A stretch of DNA of 64,000 nucleotides, from contig NZ_JAHXNL010000001.1 in the NCBI RefSeq assembly GCF_023148685.1, positions 496,001-560,000 of the forward strand, given 5' to 3'. Positions 29,504 to 38,247 of this stretch are shown here, piece by piece. The notes under the pieces are model-generated. The model searched no databases and was not told the origin of the DNA. It saw only the letters and a program-made list of their open reading frames with translations. This stretch comes from Georgenia sp. EYE_87 (lineage in GTDB: Bacteria; Actinomycetota; Actinomycetes; Actinomycetales; Actinomycetaceae). The position numbers and the translations under genes were made by a program. Each line of letters starts with the position of its first letter. Position 1 is the first letter of the stretch.

Positions 29504-30684
29504 GGGCGTGCTCCTTCGGTCGACGAGCCAGGCTCGCTGCTGTGCTGTTGTGCCAGGTGCAGGTCCCACGGGTCGGTGACGAGCGTGGAGACGTGCACGT
29601 CCAACCTAGTGCCGCGGGCGGTGGCGCCGCTCCGGAGCACCTCGGCGGCGCGCGGCAGCCACGGCCACTCGCTGGCCCAGTGCGTCGCGTCCACCAGGTA
29701 CGGGCGCCCGCCCGCGAGGTGCTCCGAGGCGGGGTGGTGGCGCAGGTCCGCCGTCAGGTACACGTCGGCGCCCAGGGAACGGACCCGGCCGAGCAGTGAG
29801 TCCCCGGCTCCGCCGCACACTGCGACCGTGGACACCTCGGCGTCGAGGTCGCCGCCCACGCGGATGCCCTGCGCCGTCGCGGGGAGCACCTGCGCGACCC
29901 GTTCCGCGAAGGCCCGCAGGGTCGTCGGTGTCGCGAGCCGGCCGATCCGTCCGGTGCCGGTGCTCGCCCCGGCCGCGGCCTGGGCGACCAGGGTGAAGGC
30001 GGGTTCCTCGTACGGATGGGCGCGGCGCAGCGCCGCCAGGACCGCCTCGCGCCGGTGCCGGGGCAGCACGATCTCCAGCCGGTCCTCGGCCACCTCCTCG
30101 ACGGCCCCGACGGCGCCGACGGTCGGGTTCGCCCCGGGCAGCGGCCGGAACGTGCCCGTGCCGGGCGAGGTGAACGCGGCGCGCTCGTAGTCGCCGAGCC
30201 GGCCGGCGCCGGCGTCGGCGAGGGCGTCGAGCACCGCCGCCGTCGCCTCCCGAGGGACGAAGGTGACGAGTGTGTCGAGCCGGTCCCCGGGCAGCGGGTC
30301 GATCGGCGTCGTCCCCTCCAGGCCCAGCAGGTCGGCCAGCGCCTGGGCGACGCCGTCGGCCGCCGCGTCGGCGTTGGTGTGGGCCGCGTACAGGGCGCAA
30401 CCGCCCCTGGCGAGGGCGTGCACCGACCGGCCCTTGGGCGTCGTCGCCGCCACGGAGGACGTGCCGCGCAGGTACAGCGGGTGGTGCGTGACCAGCAGGT
30501 CGGCACCCAGCGCCAGCGCCTCCGCGACCACCTCCTCGGTCGGGTCGACGGCGAGCAGGACGGTCCGCACGGGAGCCGTGGGATCGCCCACCACGAGGCC
30601 GACGGCGTCCCAGTCCTCGGCCGTCGAGGGCGGGTAGTGCCGCTCGAGGAGGTCCACGACGTCGGCGAGGGTCAGTTCCGGCAT
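29500..30684 (-). CDS. Nif3-like dinuclear metal centre protein
   Basis: 394-aa member of the YbgI/Nif3 (GTP cyclohydrolase I type 2-like) family; its biochemical role is not settled. Metal-binding THHPLYL, the HTNAD motif, the central inserted YqfO-like domain (about residues 130-240) and the C-terminal CGGAGDSLL, ADVYLTADLRHH and DATHWASEW are all seen. ATG 30684 has the -10 box TAGGCT 8 nt upstream (minus strand) and begins MPELTLADVVDLLERHYPP, the usual start. First gene of the coupled operon with the zinc-ribbon and GNAT genes. Confidence 0.92.
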   Translation of the reverse strand: MPELTLADVVDLLERHYPPSTAEDWDAVGLVVGDPTAPVRTVLLAVDPTEEVVAEALALGADLLVTHHPLYLRGTSSVAATTPKGRSVHALARGGCALYAAHTNADAAADGVAQALADLLGLEGTTPIDPLPGDRLDTLVTFVPREATAAVLDALADAGAGRLGDYERAAFTSPGTGTFRPLPGANPTVGAVGAVEEVAEDRLEIVLPRHRREAVLAALRRAHPYEEPAFTLVAQAAAGASTGTGRIGRLATPTTLRAFAERVAQVLPATAQGIRVGGDLDAEVSTVAVCGGAGDSLLGRVRSLGADVYLTADLRHHPASEHLAGGRPYLVDATHWASEWPWLPRAAEVLRSGATARGTRLDVHVSTLVTDPWDLHLAQQHSSEPGSSTEGARP

Positions 30685-30795
30685 GCCTGAGGAGCCTAGT
30701 GCCCGCCCGGCGGCGGCCCGTGCGCGGCGCCGTCGGGACGGCGCGAGCGTGCGCCGAGGTGGAGCGGCAGGCAGCAGGACCCGACCCCGCGCACC

Positions 30796-30872
30796 TGGTG
30801 GGCCCGGCCGGTCTCGAACCGACGACCTCCGCGGTGTAAGCGCGGCGCTCTGACCAACTGAGCTACAGGCCC
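30796..30872 (-). tRNA. tRNA-Val (anticodon TAC)
   Basis: The minus strand folds as a full cloverleaf: acceptor GGGCCTG / CGGGCCC with one G-T, D arm GCTC...GAGC, anticodon arm CCGCG-CTTACAC-CGCGG, T arm GTCGG-TTCGAGA-CCGGC, discriminator A and an encoded CCA. The anticodon TAC reads GTA (valine). Confidence 0.96.
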
Positions 30873-30943
30873 CTGGCGCCGAGGCGCCCGCCACAGCCTA
30901 GAGCAGAGCGGGCGGACGGCCGCACACCGTGTGCGGCGCGGCC

Positions 30944-31411
30944 TCAGCGGCCGAGGGTGACGAGCGCCGCGCGGTAGTCGTCGAGCTCGCGGGCCTGGCC
31001 GCGCGGGTTCACGACCGCCCAGCGCACCGCTCCTTCGGCGTCGACGAGGAAGCTGCCGCGCAGCGCGTGCCCGCTGGACTCGTCGAGCACGCCGTACGCG
31101 CGCGCCGTCGACCCGTGCGGCCAGAAGTCGGAGAGCAGGTCGAACCCGAACCCCTCGGACTCCGCCCAGGCGCGCTGCGCGAACATCGCGTCCGTCGAGA
31201 TCGCCAGCACCCGCACGCCCCGGCCGGCGAACTCCGGGAGGTTGTCCCGCAGCTCGCCCAGCTCGGAGGTGCAGACGCGGGAGAAGACGAACGGAAAGAA
31301 GACCACGACCACCGGACCGCCCCGCAGCGCGCTCAGCCGGACCGGGGTGCCGTGCGTGTCCGGCAGCTCGAAGTCCGGGGCGAGGTCGCCGACGAGGAGC
31401 GGCTGCGCCAC
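30944..31411 (-). CDS. ahpE: AhpE-type peroxiredoxin
   Basis: 155-aa thiol peroxidase. The peroxidatic cysteine is Cys47 in FFPFVFSRVCTSEL, with the essential Thr/Ser and a downstream Arg. No second conserved cysteine is seen, so it is a 1-Cys enzyme that needs an external reductant, as M. tuberculosis AhpE (Rv2238c) does. GTG start immediately after the DUF3052 stop; the two genes form an operon, an arrangement conserved in M. tuberculosis. Confidence 0.92.
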   Translation of the reverse strand: MAQPLLVGDLAPDFELPDTHGTPVRLSALRGGPVVVVFFPFVFSRVCTSELGELRDNLPEFAGRGVRVLAISTDAMFAQRAWAESEGFGFDLLSDFWPHGSTARAYGVLDESSGHALRGSFLVDAEGAVRWAVVNPRGQARELDDYRAALVTLGR

Positions 31412-31834
31412 TCAGCGGCCCCGGCTGCGCGCGGCGATCCGGATCCCCGACCAGCTCTCACCCGCGGACGTCGCGGAGGTGGCGAGCATCCCCGCGGTGC
31501 GTGCGGCCTCCTCGATGTCCGCCGGCCGCACGTGCCCGGGACGGCCCGGCTTGGGCGTGAGAACCCAGATCAGGCCGCCGTTGTCGAGGTTCGCCTGTGC
31601 GTCGACGAGCAGGTCGGTCAGGTCCTCCTGCCCGCCGTCGTCCTCCCGCCACCAGATGAGGGTGCCGTCGCAGACGTCGCCGTACTCCTCGTCGACCAGC
31701 TCGGTACCGGTGGCCTCCTCGACGGCCTCACGGACGGCGGGGTCGGCGTCGTCGTCGTAGAGGAACTCCTGGATCACCTGCCCGGTGGTGAAGCCGAACT
31801 TGCTGCCGGCTCCCGCGCCCGCGCTGACTGCCAC
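31412..31834 (-). CDS. DUF3052 family protein
   Basis: 140-aa actinobacterial protein of unknown function, syntenic with Rv2239c. Begins MAVSAGAGAGSKFGFTTGQVIQEFLYDDDAD and contains the acidic WWREDDGGQEDLTDLLVDAQANLDNGGLIWVLTPKPGRPGHV core. No signal peptide or membrane helix. Directly abuts ahpE and is divergent from aceE across a 240-nt promoter region. Confidence 0.88.
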   Translation of the reverse strand: MAVSAGAGAGSKFGFTTGQVIQEFLYDDDADPAVREAVEEATGTELVDEEYGDVCDGTLIWWREDDGGQEDLTDLLVDAQANLDNGGLIWVLTPKPGRPGHVRPADIEEAARTAGMLATSATSAGESWSGIRIAARSRGR

Positions 31835-32015
31835 GTTGGTCCTAACCTTTCCGTCCGGCCGCAGCGCGGCCTGTGCTCCCGACCCGCGTGCGCGGGTGGT
31901 GTGGTCAAGCCCACCGTAGTGCGCGCCCCTCGCGCAAGCCCGCAGGACGGCGCACGTACCGCGCGGCGGGCCTGAAGGGCGCCGGTGTCGGCAGTCTCAC
32001 ACGTCCGCCCAGACC

Positions 32016-32042
32016 CAAGGTTCGCCTTGACCCCGGTCAAGG
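32016..32042. promoter_or_regulatory. Overlapping palindromes at the aceE promoter
   Basis: CCTTGACC-CC-GGTCAAGG (32025-32042) is a perfect 18-nt inverted repeat. A second, CAAGG-TTCG-CCTTG (32016-32029), shares its left arm. They end 14 nt before the -10 box TACCCT at 32057-32062, so they cover the -35 region of aceE. This looks like an operator for a dimeric regulator; which one is unknown. Confidence 0.5.
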
Positions 32043-32123
32043 TAAGACAATGGTCCTACCCTGAACGAAGGTGTGGCACAGCCCCGCGTCGTCACCGTCG
32101 ACGCCCAACGAAAGAGGGAACGC

Positions 32124-34868
32124 GTGAGTTCACGAGACGAGTCCTCGCCGCTGATCAAGGGACTCCTCAGCCAGGTGAAGGACATCGACACCGAGGAGAC
32201 CCAGGAGTGGCTGGAGTCGCTGGACGGACTGATCGACGAGCGTGGCGGTCCCCGCGCGCGGTACATCCTGCTCAACCTGCTGCAGCGGGCGCGGGAACGT
32301 TCGGTCGCCGTCCCGAACCCCATCAACACCCCGTACGTCAACACCATCGGCGTCCACGAGGAGCCGTACTTCCCCGGTGACGAGGCGGTGGAGCGCAAGT
32401 ACCGCGGCTGGATCCGCTGGAACGCCGCGGTGATGGTCACGCGTGCGCAGCGCCCCGGCGTCTCCGTCGGCGGGCACATCTCCTCCTACGCGTCCGTCGC
32501 GACGCTGTACGAGGTGGGGATGAACCACTTCTTCCGCGGCAAGCAGCACCCCGGCGGCGGCGACCAGGTCTTCTTCCAGGGCCACGCCTCCCCCGGCAAC
32601 TACGCCCGCGCCTTCCTCGAGGGCCGGCTCACCGAGGCGGACCTGGACGGGTTCCGCCAGGAGTACTCCCACCCCGAGGGCAGCCGCGGACTGCCCTCCT
32701 ACCCGCACCCGCGCCGCATGCCGGACTTCTGGGAGTTCCCCACGGTCTCCATGGGACTGGGCCCCGCCCAGGCCATCTACCAGGCGTGGGTCAACCGCTA
32801 CCTGCACGAGCGCGGCATCAAGGACACGTCCCAGCAGCACGTGTGGGCGTTCCTCGGCGACGGCGAGATGGACGAGCCGGAGTCGCGCGGCATGCTGCAG
32901 CTCGCCGCCCAGCAGAACCTCGACAACCTCACCTTCGTGGTCAACTGCAACCTGCAGCGCCTCGACGGTCCGGTGCGCGGCAACGGCAAGATCATCCAGG
33001 AGCTCGAGGCCCAGTTCCGCGGGGCCGGCTGGAACGTCGTCAAGGTCATCTGGGGCCGCGAGTGGGACGCCCTGCTCAACGCCGACAAGGACCGTGCCCT
33101 CGTCAACCTCATGAACAACACCCTCGACGGGGACTACCAGACGTACAAGGCCAACGACGGCGCCTACGTGCGCGAGCACTTCTTCGGTCGCGACCCGCGC
33201 ACGAAGGAGCTCGTCAAGAACATGACCGACGACGAGATCTGGGCGCTCAAGCGCGGCGGTCACGACTACCGCAAGATCTACGCCGCCTACAAGGCCGCGA
33301 CGGAGCACACCGGTCAGCCGACCGTCGTCCTGGCCCACACGGTGAAGGGCTACGGGCTCGGCCCGAGCTTCGCGGGCCGCAACGCGACCCACCAGATGAA
33401 GAAGATGAAGACCACGGACCTGAAGATGCTCCGTGACGCGCTTCGCATCCCCATCTCGGACGAGGAGCTCGAGGACCCGTACAACGCGCCGTACTACCGG
33501 CCGGAGGAGTCCGACGAGGCCCTGCAGTACATGCTCGAGCGCCGCAAGGCCCTCGGCGGGTTCGTGCCCGAGCGGCCGACGACGGAGAAGCACCTCACCC
33601 TGCCGGACGCCAAGCCCTACGAGATCCTCGCCAAGGGCTCCGGGCACCAGGAGATCGCCACGACCATGGCCTTCGTCCGCCTCCTCAAGGAGCTGATGAA
33701 GGACAAGGAGATCGGCAGGCGGATCGTGCCGATCATCCCCGACGAGGCACGCACCTTCGGCCTCGACGCGATCTTCCCGACCGCGAAGATCTTCAACACG
33801 CACGGGCAGAACTACACGTCCGTGGACCACGACCTCATGCTCAGCTACAAGGAGTCCGAGCAGGGGCAGATCCTCCACACCGGCATCAACGAGGCCGGCT
33901 CGGCCGCCGCGATGCAGGTGGTCGGGACGAGCTACGCCGTCCACGGCGAGCCGATGATCCCCGTCTACATCTTCTACTCGATGTTCGGGTTCCAGCGGAC
34001 CGGCGACCAGTTCTGGGCCGCCGGCGACCAGCTGGCCCGCGGATTCGTCATCGGCGCGACCGCCGGCAAGACCACCCTGGCGGGCGAGGGCACGCAGCAC
34101 ATGGACGGGCACTCTCCCGTGCTGGCCTCGACCAACCCGGCGATGGTGCACTACGACCCGGCGTACGCCTACGAGATCCGCCACATCGTGCGTGACGGTC
34201 TGCAGCGGATGTACGGCGAGGACTCCCGCGACCCGAACGTCATGTACTACCTCACGGTGTACAACGAGCCGATGGTCCAGCCGGCCGAGCCGGAGAACGT
34301 CGACGTCGAGGGCATCCTCAGGGGCATCTACCGCCTCGCCGAGCCCGACGGCGACGGCCCGCGGGCCCAGCTGCTCGCCTCCGGCGTCGGGGTGCCGTGG
34401 GCGCTGCACGCCCGCGAGCTCCTCGCCGAGGACTGGGGCGTACGGGCCGGGGTGTGGTCCGTGACGAGCTGGTACGAGCTGCGCCGCGACGGCCTCGAGG
34501 CGGACAAGCACAACTTCCTGCACCCGCAGGATGAGCGCCGCGAGGCCTACGTGACCAGCAGGCTCCGCGACGCGGGCGGCCCCTACGTGGCCACCAGCGA
34601 CTACGAGCACCAGGTCCAGGACTCCATCCGGTCCTGGGTGCCCGGCGACTACTACACCCTCGGCGCGGACGGGTTCGGCTACTCCGACACCCGCCCCGCC
34701 GCACGGCGTCAGCTGTTCATCGACGCCCACTCGATGACGGTGCGCACGCTCCAGGCCCTCGCGGACCGCGGCGAGATCGACCGTGACGTCCCGCGTCAGG
34801 CCATCGAGAAGTACGACCTGTTCAACGTCCACGCCGGCGAGTCCGGCACGGCGGGCGGCGACGCCTGA
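32124..34868 (+). CDS. aceE: Pyruvate dehydrogenase E1 component (homodimeric)
   Basis: Thiamine-diphosphate enzyme that decarboxylates pyruvate and acetylates the lipoyl groups of E2. Conserved blocks are [37 protein letters not shown], the ThDP motif [32 protein letters not shown], and the transketolase-like half with [36 protein letters not shown]. The start GTG 32124 follows AAAGAGGGA and gives 914 aa beginning [18 protein letters not shown], like homologues; an in-frame GTG at 32073 would add 17 residues. Partners are the lpd and E2 genes at the start of the window. Confidence 0.94.
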   Translation: MSSRDESSPLIKGLLSQVKDIDTEETQEWLESLDGLIDERGGPRARYILLNLLQRARERSVAVPNPINTPYVNTIGVHEEPYFPGDEAVERKYRGWIRWNAAVMVTRAQRPGVSVGGHISSYASVATLYEVGMNHFFRGKQHPGGGDQVFFQGHASPGNYARAFLEGRLTEADLDGFRQEYSHPEGSRGLPSYPHPRRMPDFWEFPTVSMGLGPAQAIYQAWVNRYLHERGIKDTSQQHVWAFLGDGEMDEPESRGMLQLAAQQNLDNLTFVVNCNLQRLDGPVRGNGKIIQELEAQFRGAGWNVVKVIWGREWDALLNADKDRALVNLMNNTLDGDYQTYKANDGAYVREHFFGRDPRTKELVKNMTDDEIWALKRGGHDYRKIYAAYKAATEHTGQPTVVLAHTVKGYGLGPSFAGRNATHQMKKMKTTDLKMLRDALRIPISDEELEDPYNAPYYRPEESDEALQYMLERRKALGGFVPERPTTEKHLTLPDAKPYEILAKGSGHQEIATTMAFVRLLKELMKDKEIGRRIVPIIPDEARTFGLDAIFPTAKIFNTHGQNYTSVDHDLMLSYKESEQGQILHTGINEAGSAAAMQVVGTSYAVHGEPMIPVYIFYSMFGFQRTGDQFWAAGDQLARGFVIGATAGKTTLAGEGTQHMDGHSPVLASTNPAMVHYDPAYAYEIRHIVRDGLQRMYGEDSRDPNVMYYLTVYNEPMVQPAEPENVDVEGILRGIYRLAEPDGDGPRAQLLASGVGVPWALHARELLAEDWGVRAGVWSVTSWYELRRDGLEADKHNFLHPQDERREAYVTSRLRDAGGPYVATSDYEHQVQDSIRSWVPGDYYTLGADGFGYSDTRPAARRQLFIDAHSMTVRTLQALADRGEIDRDVPRQAIEKYDLFNVHAGESGTAGGDA

Positions 34869-34880
34869 CGGTTGAACGCC

Positions 34881-34920
34881 CGACGGGCCCTGTCGACCAC
34901 CCGGTCGGCGGGGCCCGTCG
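34881..34920. terminator. Hairpin after aceE
   Basis: Arms CGACGGGCCC (34881-34890) and GGGCCCGTCG (34911-34920), with a smaller inner GACC/GGTC stem, beginning 12 nt after the aceE stop and followed by TCGTCGTTCT. The rest of the gap to 35096 contains a 15-nt direct repeat (GGCCCACCCGGCCCG, two copies near 34968 and 35000) and no gene. Confidence 0.75.
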
Positions 34921-35096
34921 TCGTCGTTCTCCCCTGTCCCGCGGGTCGCCGTCGCCCGTCCCCGGGCCCACCCGGCCCGCAAGGACCGCCGGCCCGTCAG
35001 GCCCACCCGGCCCGTCGGACGGACAAGCCCGGAGAGATGCCACGTGTTCGTTCGTGACTTCTCACCGGGCTTGCTGCGGGTGCGGGCTGCGGAGGG

Positions 35097-35777
35097 TCAG
35101 GCGTTCGACGCCGCCTCCGCGGCGGCGACCTCGGGCTCGAGCGCGGCCACCGCGCGGGCGGCCGCCTCGCTGTCCTGGGCCTGCGAGAGCGCCTCGAGGT
35201 GACGGCGGGCCTCGGACGGCCGGCGCGCCTCGAGCGCGGCACGGACCACCTGCACACCGGCGTCGACCACGTGCTCGCGCGGCGACCAGTGCCCGACACC
35301 GAGGCCGAGCGCCTCGCCGGGGAGGTCCGCCTCGCGCAGCATCCGCACGGACTCGGCCACGGCCACCCCGGTGTGCTCCCGCTCGCACGCACCGGCGAGC
35401 CGGCGCATCGCGCCCTCGTGGTCGTCGGCGAGGGAGAGCCGGGCGAGCTCGACGAGCGCGTACCAGGAGCGGGGGTTCCCGGCGATCTCCTCGGCGAGCG
35501 ACCAGACGGCGAGGTCGGCCGCCCGGTCGCGGTCGGCGGGCTGGTGGTCGGCGGTGAGCGGGTCGGCCGGGGCGGCGCCGGCGGCACGCCGCCGCACCAT
35601 CTCCGCGAGGCCCTTGAAGGCCTCGATGTCGTTGGGGTCCTCGATGAGCTTCGCGCGCAGCGCGTCCTCACGGGGAGCGTCGGCGGAGCGGGCGACGGCG
35701 GACGGGCGGCGGGCACCGACCCGGTTGACCGGCGTCTTCCGCTTGAGCATGGCGCGCAGGCGTGCGATCAGCGACAT
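35097..35777 (-). CDS. Conserved hypothetical protein, helical-repeat type
   Basis: 226 aa, begins MSLIARLRAMLKRKTPVNRVGARR and continues as an all-helical, Ala-rich protein with TPR-like pairing (DPNDIEAFKGLAEMV, NPRSWYALVELARLSLADDHEGAMRRLAGA, SEARRHLEALSQAQDSEAAARAVAAL). No catalytic motif or signal peptide. The -10 box TAGGGT on the minus strand lies 6 nt before the ATG, so it is probably leaderless. Similar proteins occur between aceE and fasR in other Micrococcales, as far as I recall; the role is unknown. Confidence 0.7.
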   Translation of the reverse strand: MSLIARLRAMLKRKTPVNRVGARRPSAVARSADAPREDALRAKLIEDPNDIEAFKGLAEMVRRRAAGAAPADPLTADHQPADRDRAADLAVWSLAEEIAGNPRSWYALVELARLSLADDHEGAMRRLAGACEREHTGVAVAESVRMLREADLPGEALGLGVGHWSPREHVVDAGVQVVRAALEARRPSEARRHLEALSQAQDSEAAARAVAALEPEVAAAEAASNA

Positions 35778-35931
35778 GCCCCGACCCTATCCGGTGGACC
35801 CTCGGGCCGCCGGGTGATCGTCCGACGCCGGGCGCGCCGGTGCCCCTCCCGGACGGTGGGGCGCCCCCGCCGGCGGCGGCCGGGCGCCGCCCGCCCGGCC
35901 CGGCGAGCGGGCTGCGCGGGCCGGGCGCCGC

Positions 35932-35949
35932 TTTGTAGGCATCCGACAA
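35932..35949 (+). promoter_or_regulatory. Candidate FasR operator upstream of fasR
   Basis: TTTGTAGGCATCCGACAA: near-palindromic TTGTAG...CGACAA. The same 18-nt element recurs upstream of fabD with 15 of 18 identities. Its end is 20 nt before the start of the -10 box TATGCT (35969-35974), so it overlaps the -35 region. Suggests FasR autoregulation. Confidence 0.6.
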
Positions 35950-35981
35950 GCGTGGCGCACTCCTGCCCTATGCTCGCCCCC

Positions 35982-37178
35982 ATGACCACGAGCGAGCGCG
36001 CCGGGCGCGAGGTCGGCAGCTCCGACGTCGTCCGCAGGTTGCGCGGCGGGACCGACATGCTCACGTCCGCGGCGCTCAGGAGACTCGACGCGGAGCTGGA
36101 CTGGTACCGCCAGCTCGCCGCCGAGGACCGCTCGTGGATCGGGCTCGTGGCCCAGGCCGGCATCGCCGCCTTCATCACCTGGTACGAGGAGCCGCAGGCC
36201 GGCACGTACAACGCGCAGGAGATCTTCCGGGCCGCGCCGCCCGAGCTGACCCGCTCGATCTCGCTGCAGCACACCCTCCAGCTCGTCCGCATCGTGGTGG
36301 AGGTGGTGGAGGACAACGCCGTCCAGCTCGCGGAGCCCGGGCAGCAGCGGGACCTGCGCGACGCCGTCCTCCTGTACTCCCGCGAGGTCGCCTTCTCCGC
36401 CGCCGAGGTCTACGCCCGGGCGGCGGAGACACGCGGCGCCTGGGACGCGCGCCTGGAGGCGCTGGTGGTCGACTCCCTCGTGCGCGGGGGCGACGAGTCG
36501 CTGCGGGCGCGGATCAGCGCGCTCGGCTGGTCCGGCCGCGGCGGCACGCTGGTGGTCGTCGGCCAGGCGCCCGCGGAGATGGACGAGCGACGCACCGCCG
36601 ACCTGCGCCGGGCCTGCCGCCGCGCCGCCCAGGACGCCCTCGTCGGCATCCAGGGCGACCGCGTCGTCGTCGTGCTGGGCGGGGAGGGCGACCTGCGCGC
36701 CGCCGCCGCGTCCCTGCTGCCCCGCTTCGGTCCCGGCCCCGTCGTCCTGGGCCCGGAGGTGCGGGAGGTCGGCGACGCCGGCCGCTCGGCCCGCGCCGCC
36801 CTGGCCGGACTGCTCGCGGTCCACGCCTGGCCCGGGGCGCCCCGGCCCGTGCCCGCCGACGAGCTGCTGCCCGAGCGGATGCTCAACGGCGACCCGCTCG
36901 CGCGGCGCACCCTCGTCGAGGAGCTCTACCGGCCGCTGGTGGCCGCGGGCGGACCGCTCGTGCAGACCCTCGAGGAGTACCTCGCCCAGGGCCGCTCGCT
37001 CGAGGGCGCCGCGCGGGCGCTGTACGTCCACCCCAACACCGTGCGCTACCGGCTCCGCCGGATCGGGCAGGTCGTCGGGTGGGACCCCACCGACGCCCGC
37101 GAGGGCTTCGTCCTGCAGGTGGCGCTGGCGGTCGGCCGCCTCGCGCAGAGCGGCTCCCACCACAGCGGGCTGCTGTGA
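35982..37178 (+). CDS. fasR: PucR-type transcriptional activator of fatty-acid synthesis
   Basis: 398 aa. The C-terminal PucR helix-turn-helix is ETLEEYLAQGRSLEGAARALYVHPNTVRYRLRRIGQVVG (about residues 328-370), preceded by a GGDEF-like/regulatory domain. Synteny upstream of fabD matches FasR of Streptomyces and M. tuberculosis (Rv2242), which activates the fab operon. In M. tuberculosis its DNA binding responds to long-chain acyl-CoA. ATG 35982 lies 7 nt after the -10 TATGCT, with no RBS: a leaderless start. The shared 18-nt motif before this gene and before fabD is the likely binding site. Confidence 0.9.
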   Translation: MTTSERAGREVGSSDVVRRLRGGTDMLTSAALRRLDAELDWYRQLAAEDRSWIGLVAQAGIAAFITWYEEPQAGTYNAQEIFRAAPPELTRSISLQHTLQLVRIVVEVVEDNAVQLAEPGQQRDLRDAVLLYSREVAFSAAEVYARAAETRGAWDARLEALVVDSLVRGGDESLRARISALGWSGRGGTLVVVGQAPAEMDERRTADLRRACRRAAQDALVGIQGDRVVVVLGGEGDLRAAAASLLPRFGPGPVVLGPEVREVGDAGRSARAALAGLLAVHAWPGAPRPVPADELLPERMLNGDPLARRTLVEELYRPLVAAGGPLVQTLEEYLAQGRSLEGAARALYVHPNTVRYRLRRIGQVVGWDPTDAREGFVLQVALAVGRLAQSGSHHSGLL

Positions 37179-37234
37179 CCGCCGCCGCGGGCGAGTCACG
37201 GCGCGCCGGGCCGTCCCGTGACCTGTGCCACGCG

Positions 37235-37252
37235 TTTGTAGGGAAGCGACAA
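37235..37252 (+). promoter_or_regulatory. Candidate FasR operator upstream of fabD
   Basis: TTTGTAGGGAAGCGACAA, the second copy of the motif found before fasR. Its end is 20 nt before the start of a plausible -10 TAGGCG at 37272, exactly the spacing seen at fasR. It lies 68 nt before the fabD GTG. Confidence 0.6.
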
Positions 37253-37320
37253 CAGGTCCGTTTCGACTTCGTAGGCGTCGTAGGCGCGGGCACCGGGGGC
37301 GCGGTTGGCATGGTTGGACG

Positions 37321-38247
37321 GTGCTAGCCCTCCTCTGCCCTGGTCAGGGCGCCCAGACCCCCGGCATGCTCGCCCCCTGGCTCGAGGTGCCGGAGCTCCG
37401 GCAGCGGCTCGAGCGCTACGCCGAGGTCACCGAGCTCGACCTGGTCGCCCTGGGCACCACCGCGGACGCGGACACCATCCGCGACACCCGCGTCGCACAG
37501 CCGCTCATCGTCGCCGCGTCCCTCCTCAGCCTGCACGCCCTGACGCTCGAGGACGTGCCCGAGGCCGACGTCACGGCCGGCCACTCCGTCGGCGAGCTGG
37601 CCGCCGCCGCAGTCGCCGGGGTGCTCACCGACGAGCAGGCCCTCGTCCTCGTGCGCGAGCGCGGCCGGGCCATGGCCGACGCCGCCGCCGCCCGTCCCAC
37701 CGGCATGACCGCCGTCGTCGGCGGGAAGCCGGAGGAGGTGGCGGAGGCGCTGGCCCGCCACGGGCTGACCGCGGCCAACGTCAACGGCGGCGGCCAGGTG
37801 GTCGCCGCCGGCACCGCAGAGCAGCTCGAGGCCCTCGCCGCCGACCCGCCCGCCCGCGCCCGGGTCATCCCGCTGCAGGTGGCCGGCGCGTTCCACACGG
37901 AGCACATGGGCCCCGCCGTCGACACGGTGCGGCACGCCGCGGCGTCCCTGGCCCCGGCCGACCCGCGCCTGACGCTGCTGTCCAACGCCGACGGCGCCGT
38001 CGTCACCTCGGGCGCCGAGACGCTCGAGCGGCTGGTGACGCAGGTCGCGAACCCGGTCCGCTGGGACCTGTGCTGCGAACAGCTGCTCGCCCTGGGGGTG
38101 ACCGGCGTGGTCGAGCTCTGCCCCGGCGGCGTCCTCACCGGACTCGCACGACGTACGCTGCCGGGGGTGGAAACCGTGGCCGTGAAGGGCCCCGAGGACC
38201 TGCCCGCCGCACGCGACCTGATGACCCGCCACGGAGGAAACCGATGA
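37321..38247 (+). CDS. fabD: Malonyl-CoA:ACP transacylase
   Basis: Loads malonate onto acyl carrier protein for type II fatty-acid synthesis. N-terminal LCPGQGAQTPGM, the nucleophile Ser89 in GHSVGEL, Arg in VRERGRAM, and the catalytic His in GAFHTEHM are all present. 308 aa. GTG 37321 begins the usual LALLCPGQGAQ start; no clear RBS. The TGA overlaps the fabH ATG (ATGA), so translation is coupled. First gene of fabD-fabH-acpP-fabF. Confidence 0.95.
   Translation: MLALLCPGQGAQTPGMLAPWLEVPELRQRLERYAEVTELDLVALGTTADADTIRDTRVAQPLIVAASLLSLHALTLEDVPEADVTAGHSVGELAAAAVAGVLTDEQALVLVRERGRAMADAAAARPTGMTAVVGGKPEEVAEALARHGLTAANVNGGGQVVAAGTAEQLEALAADPPARARVIPLQVAGAFHTEHMGPAVDTVRHAAASLAPADPRLTLLSNADGAVVTSGAETLERLVTQVANPVRWDLCCEQLLALGVTGVVELCPGGVLTGLARRTLPGVETVAVKGPEDLPAARDLMTRHGGNR

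Noticed and set aside
34960-35030. Mobile-element ends at the GGCCCACCCGGCCCG direct repeat
   Set aside because: Only two short copies about 32 nt apart in very GC-rich DNA, with no open frame between them; probably compositional.
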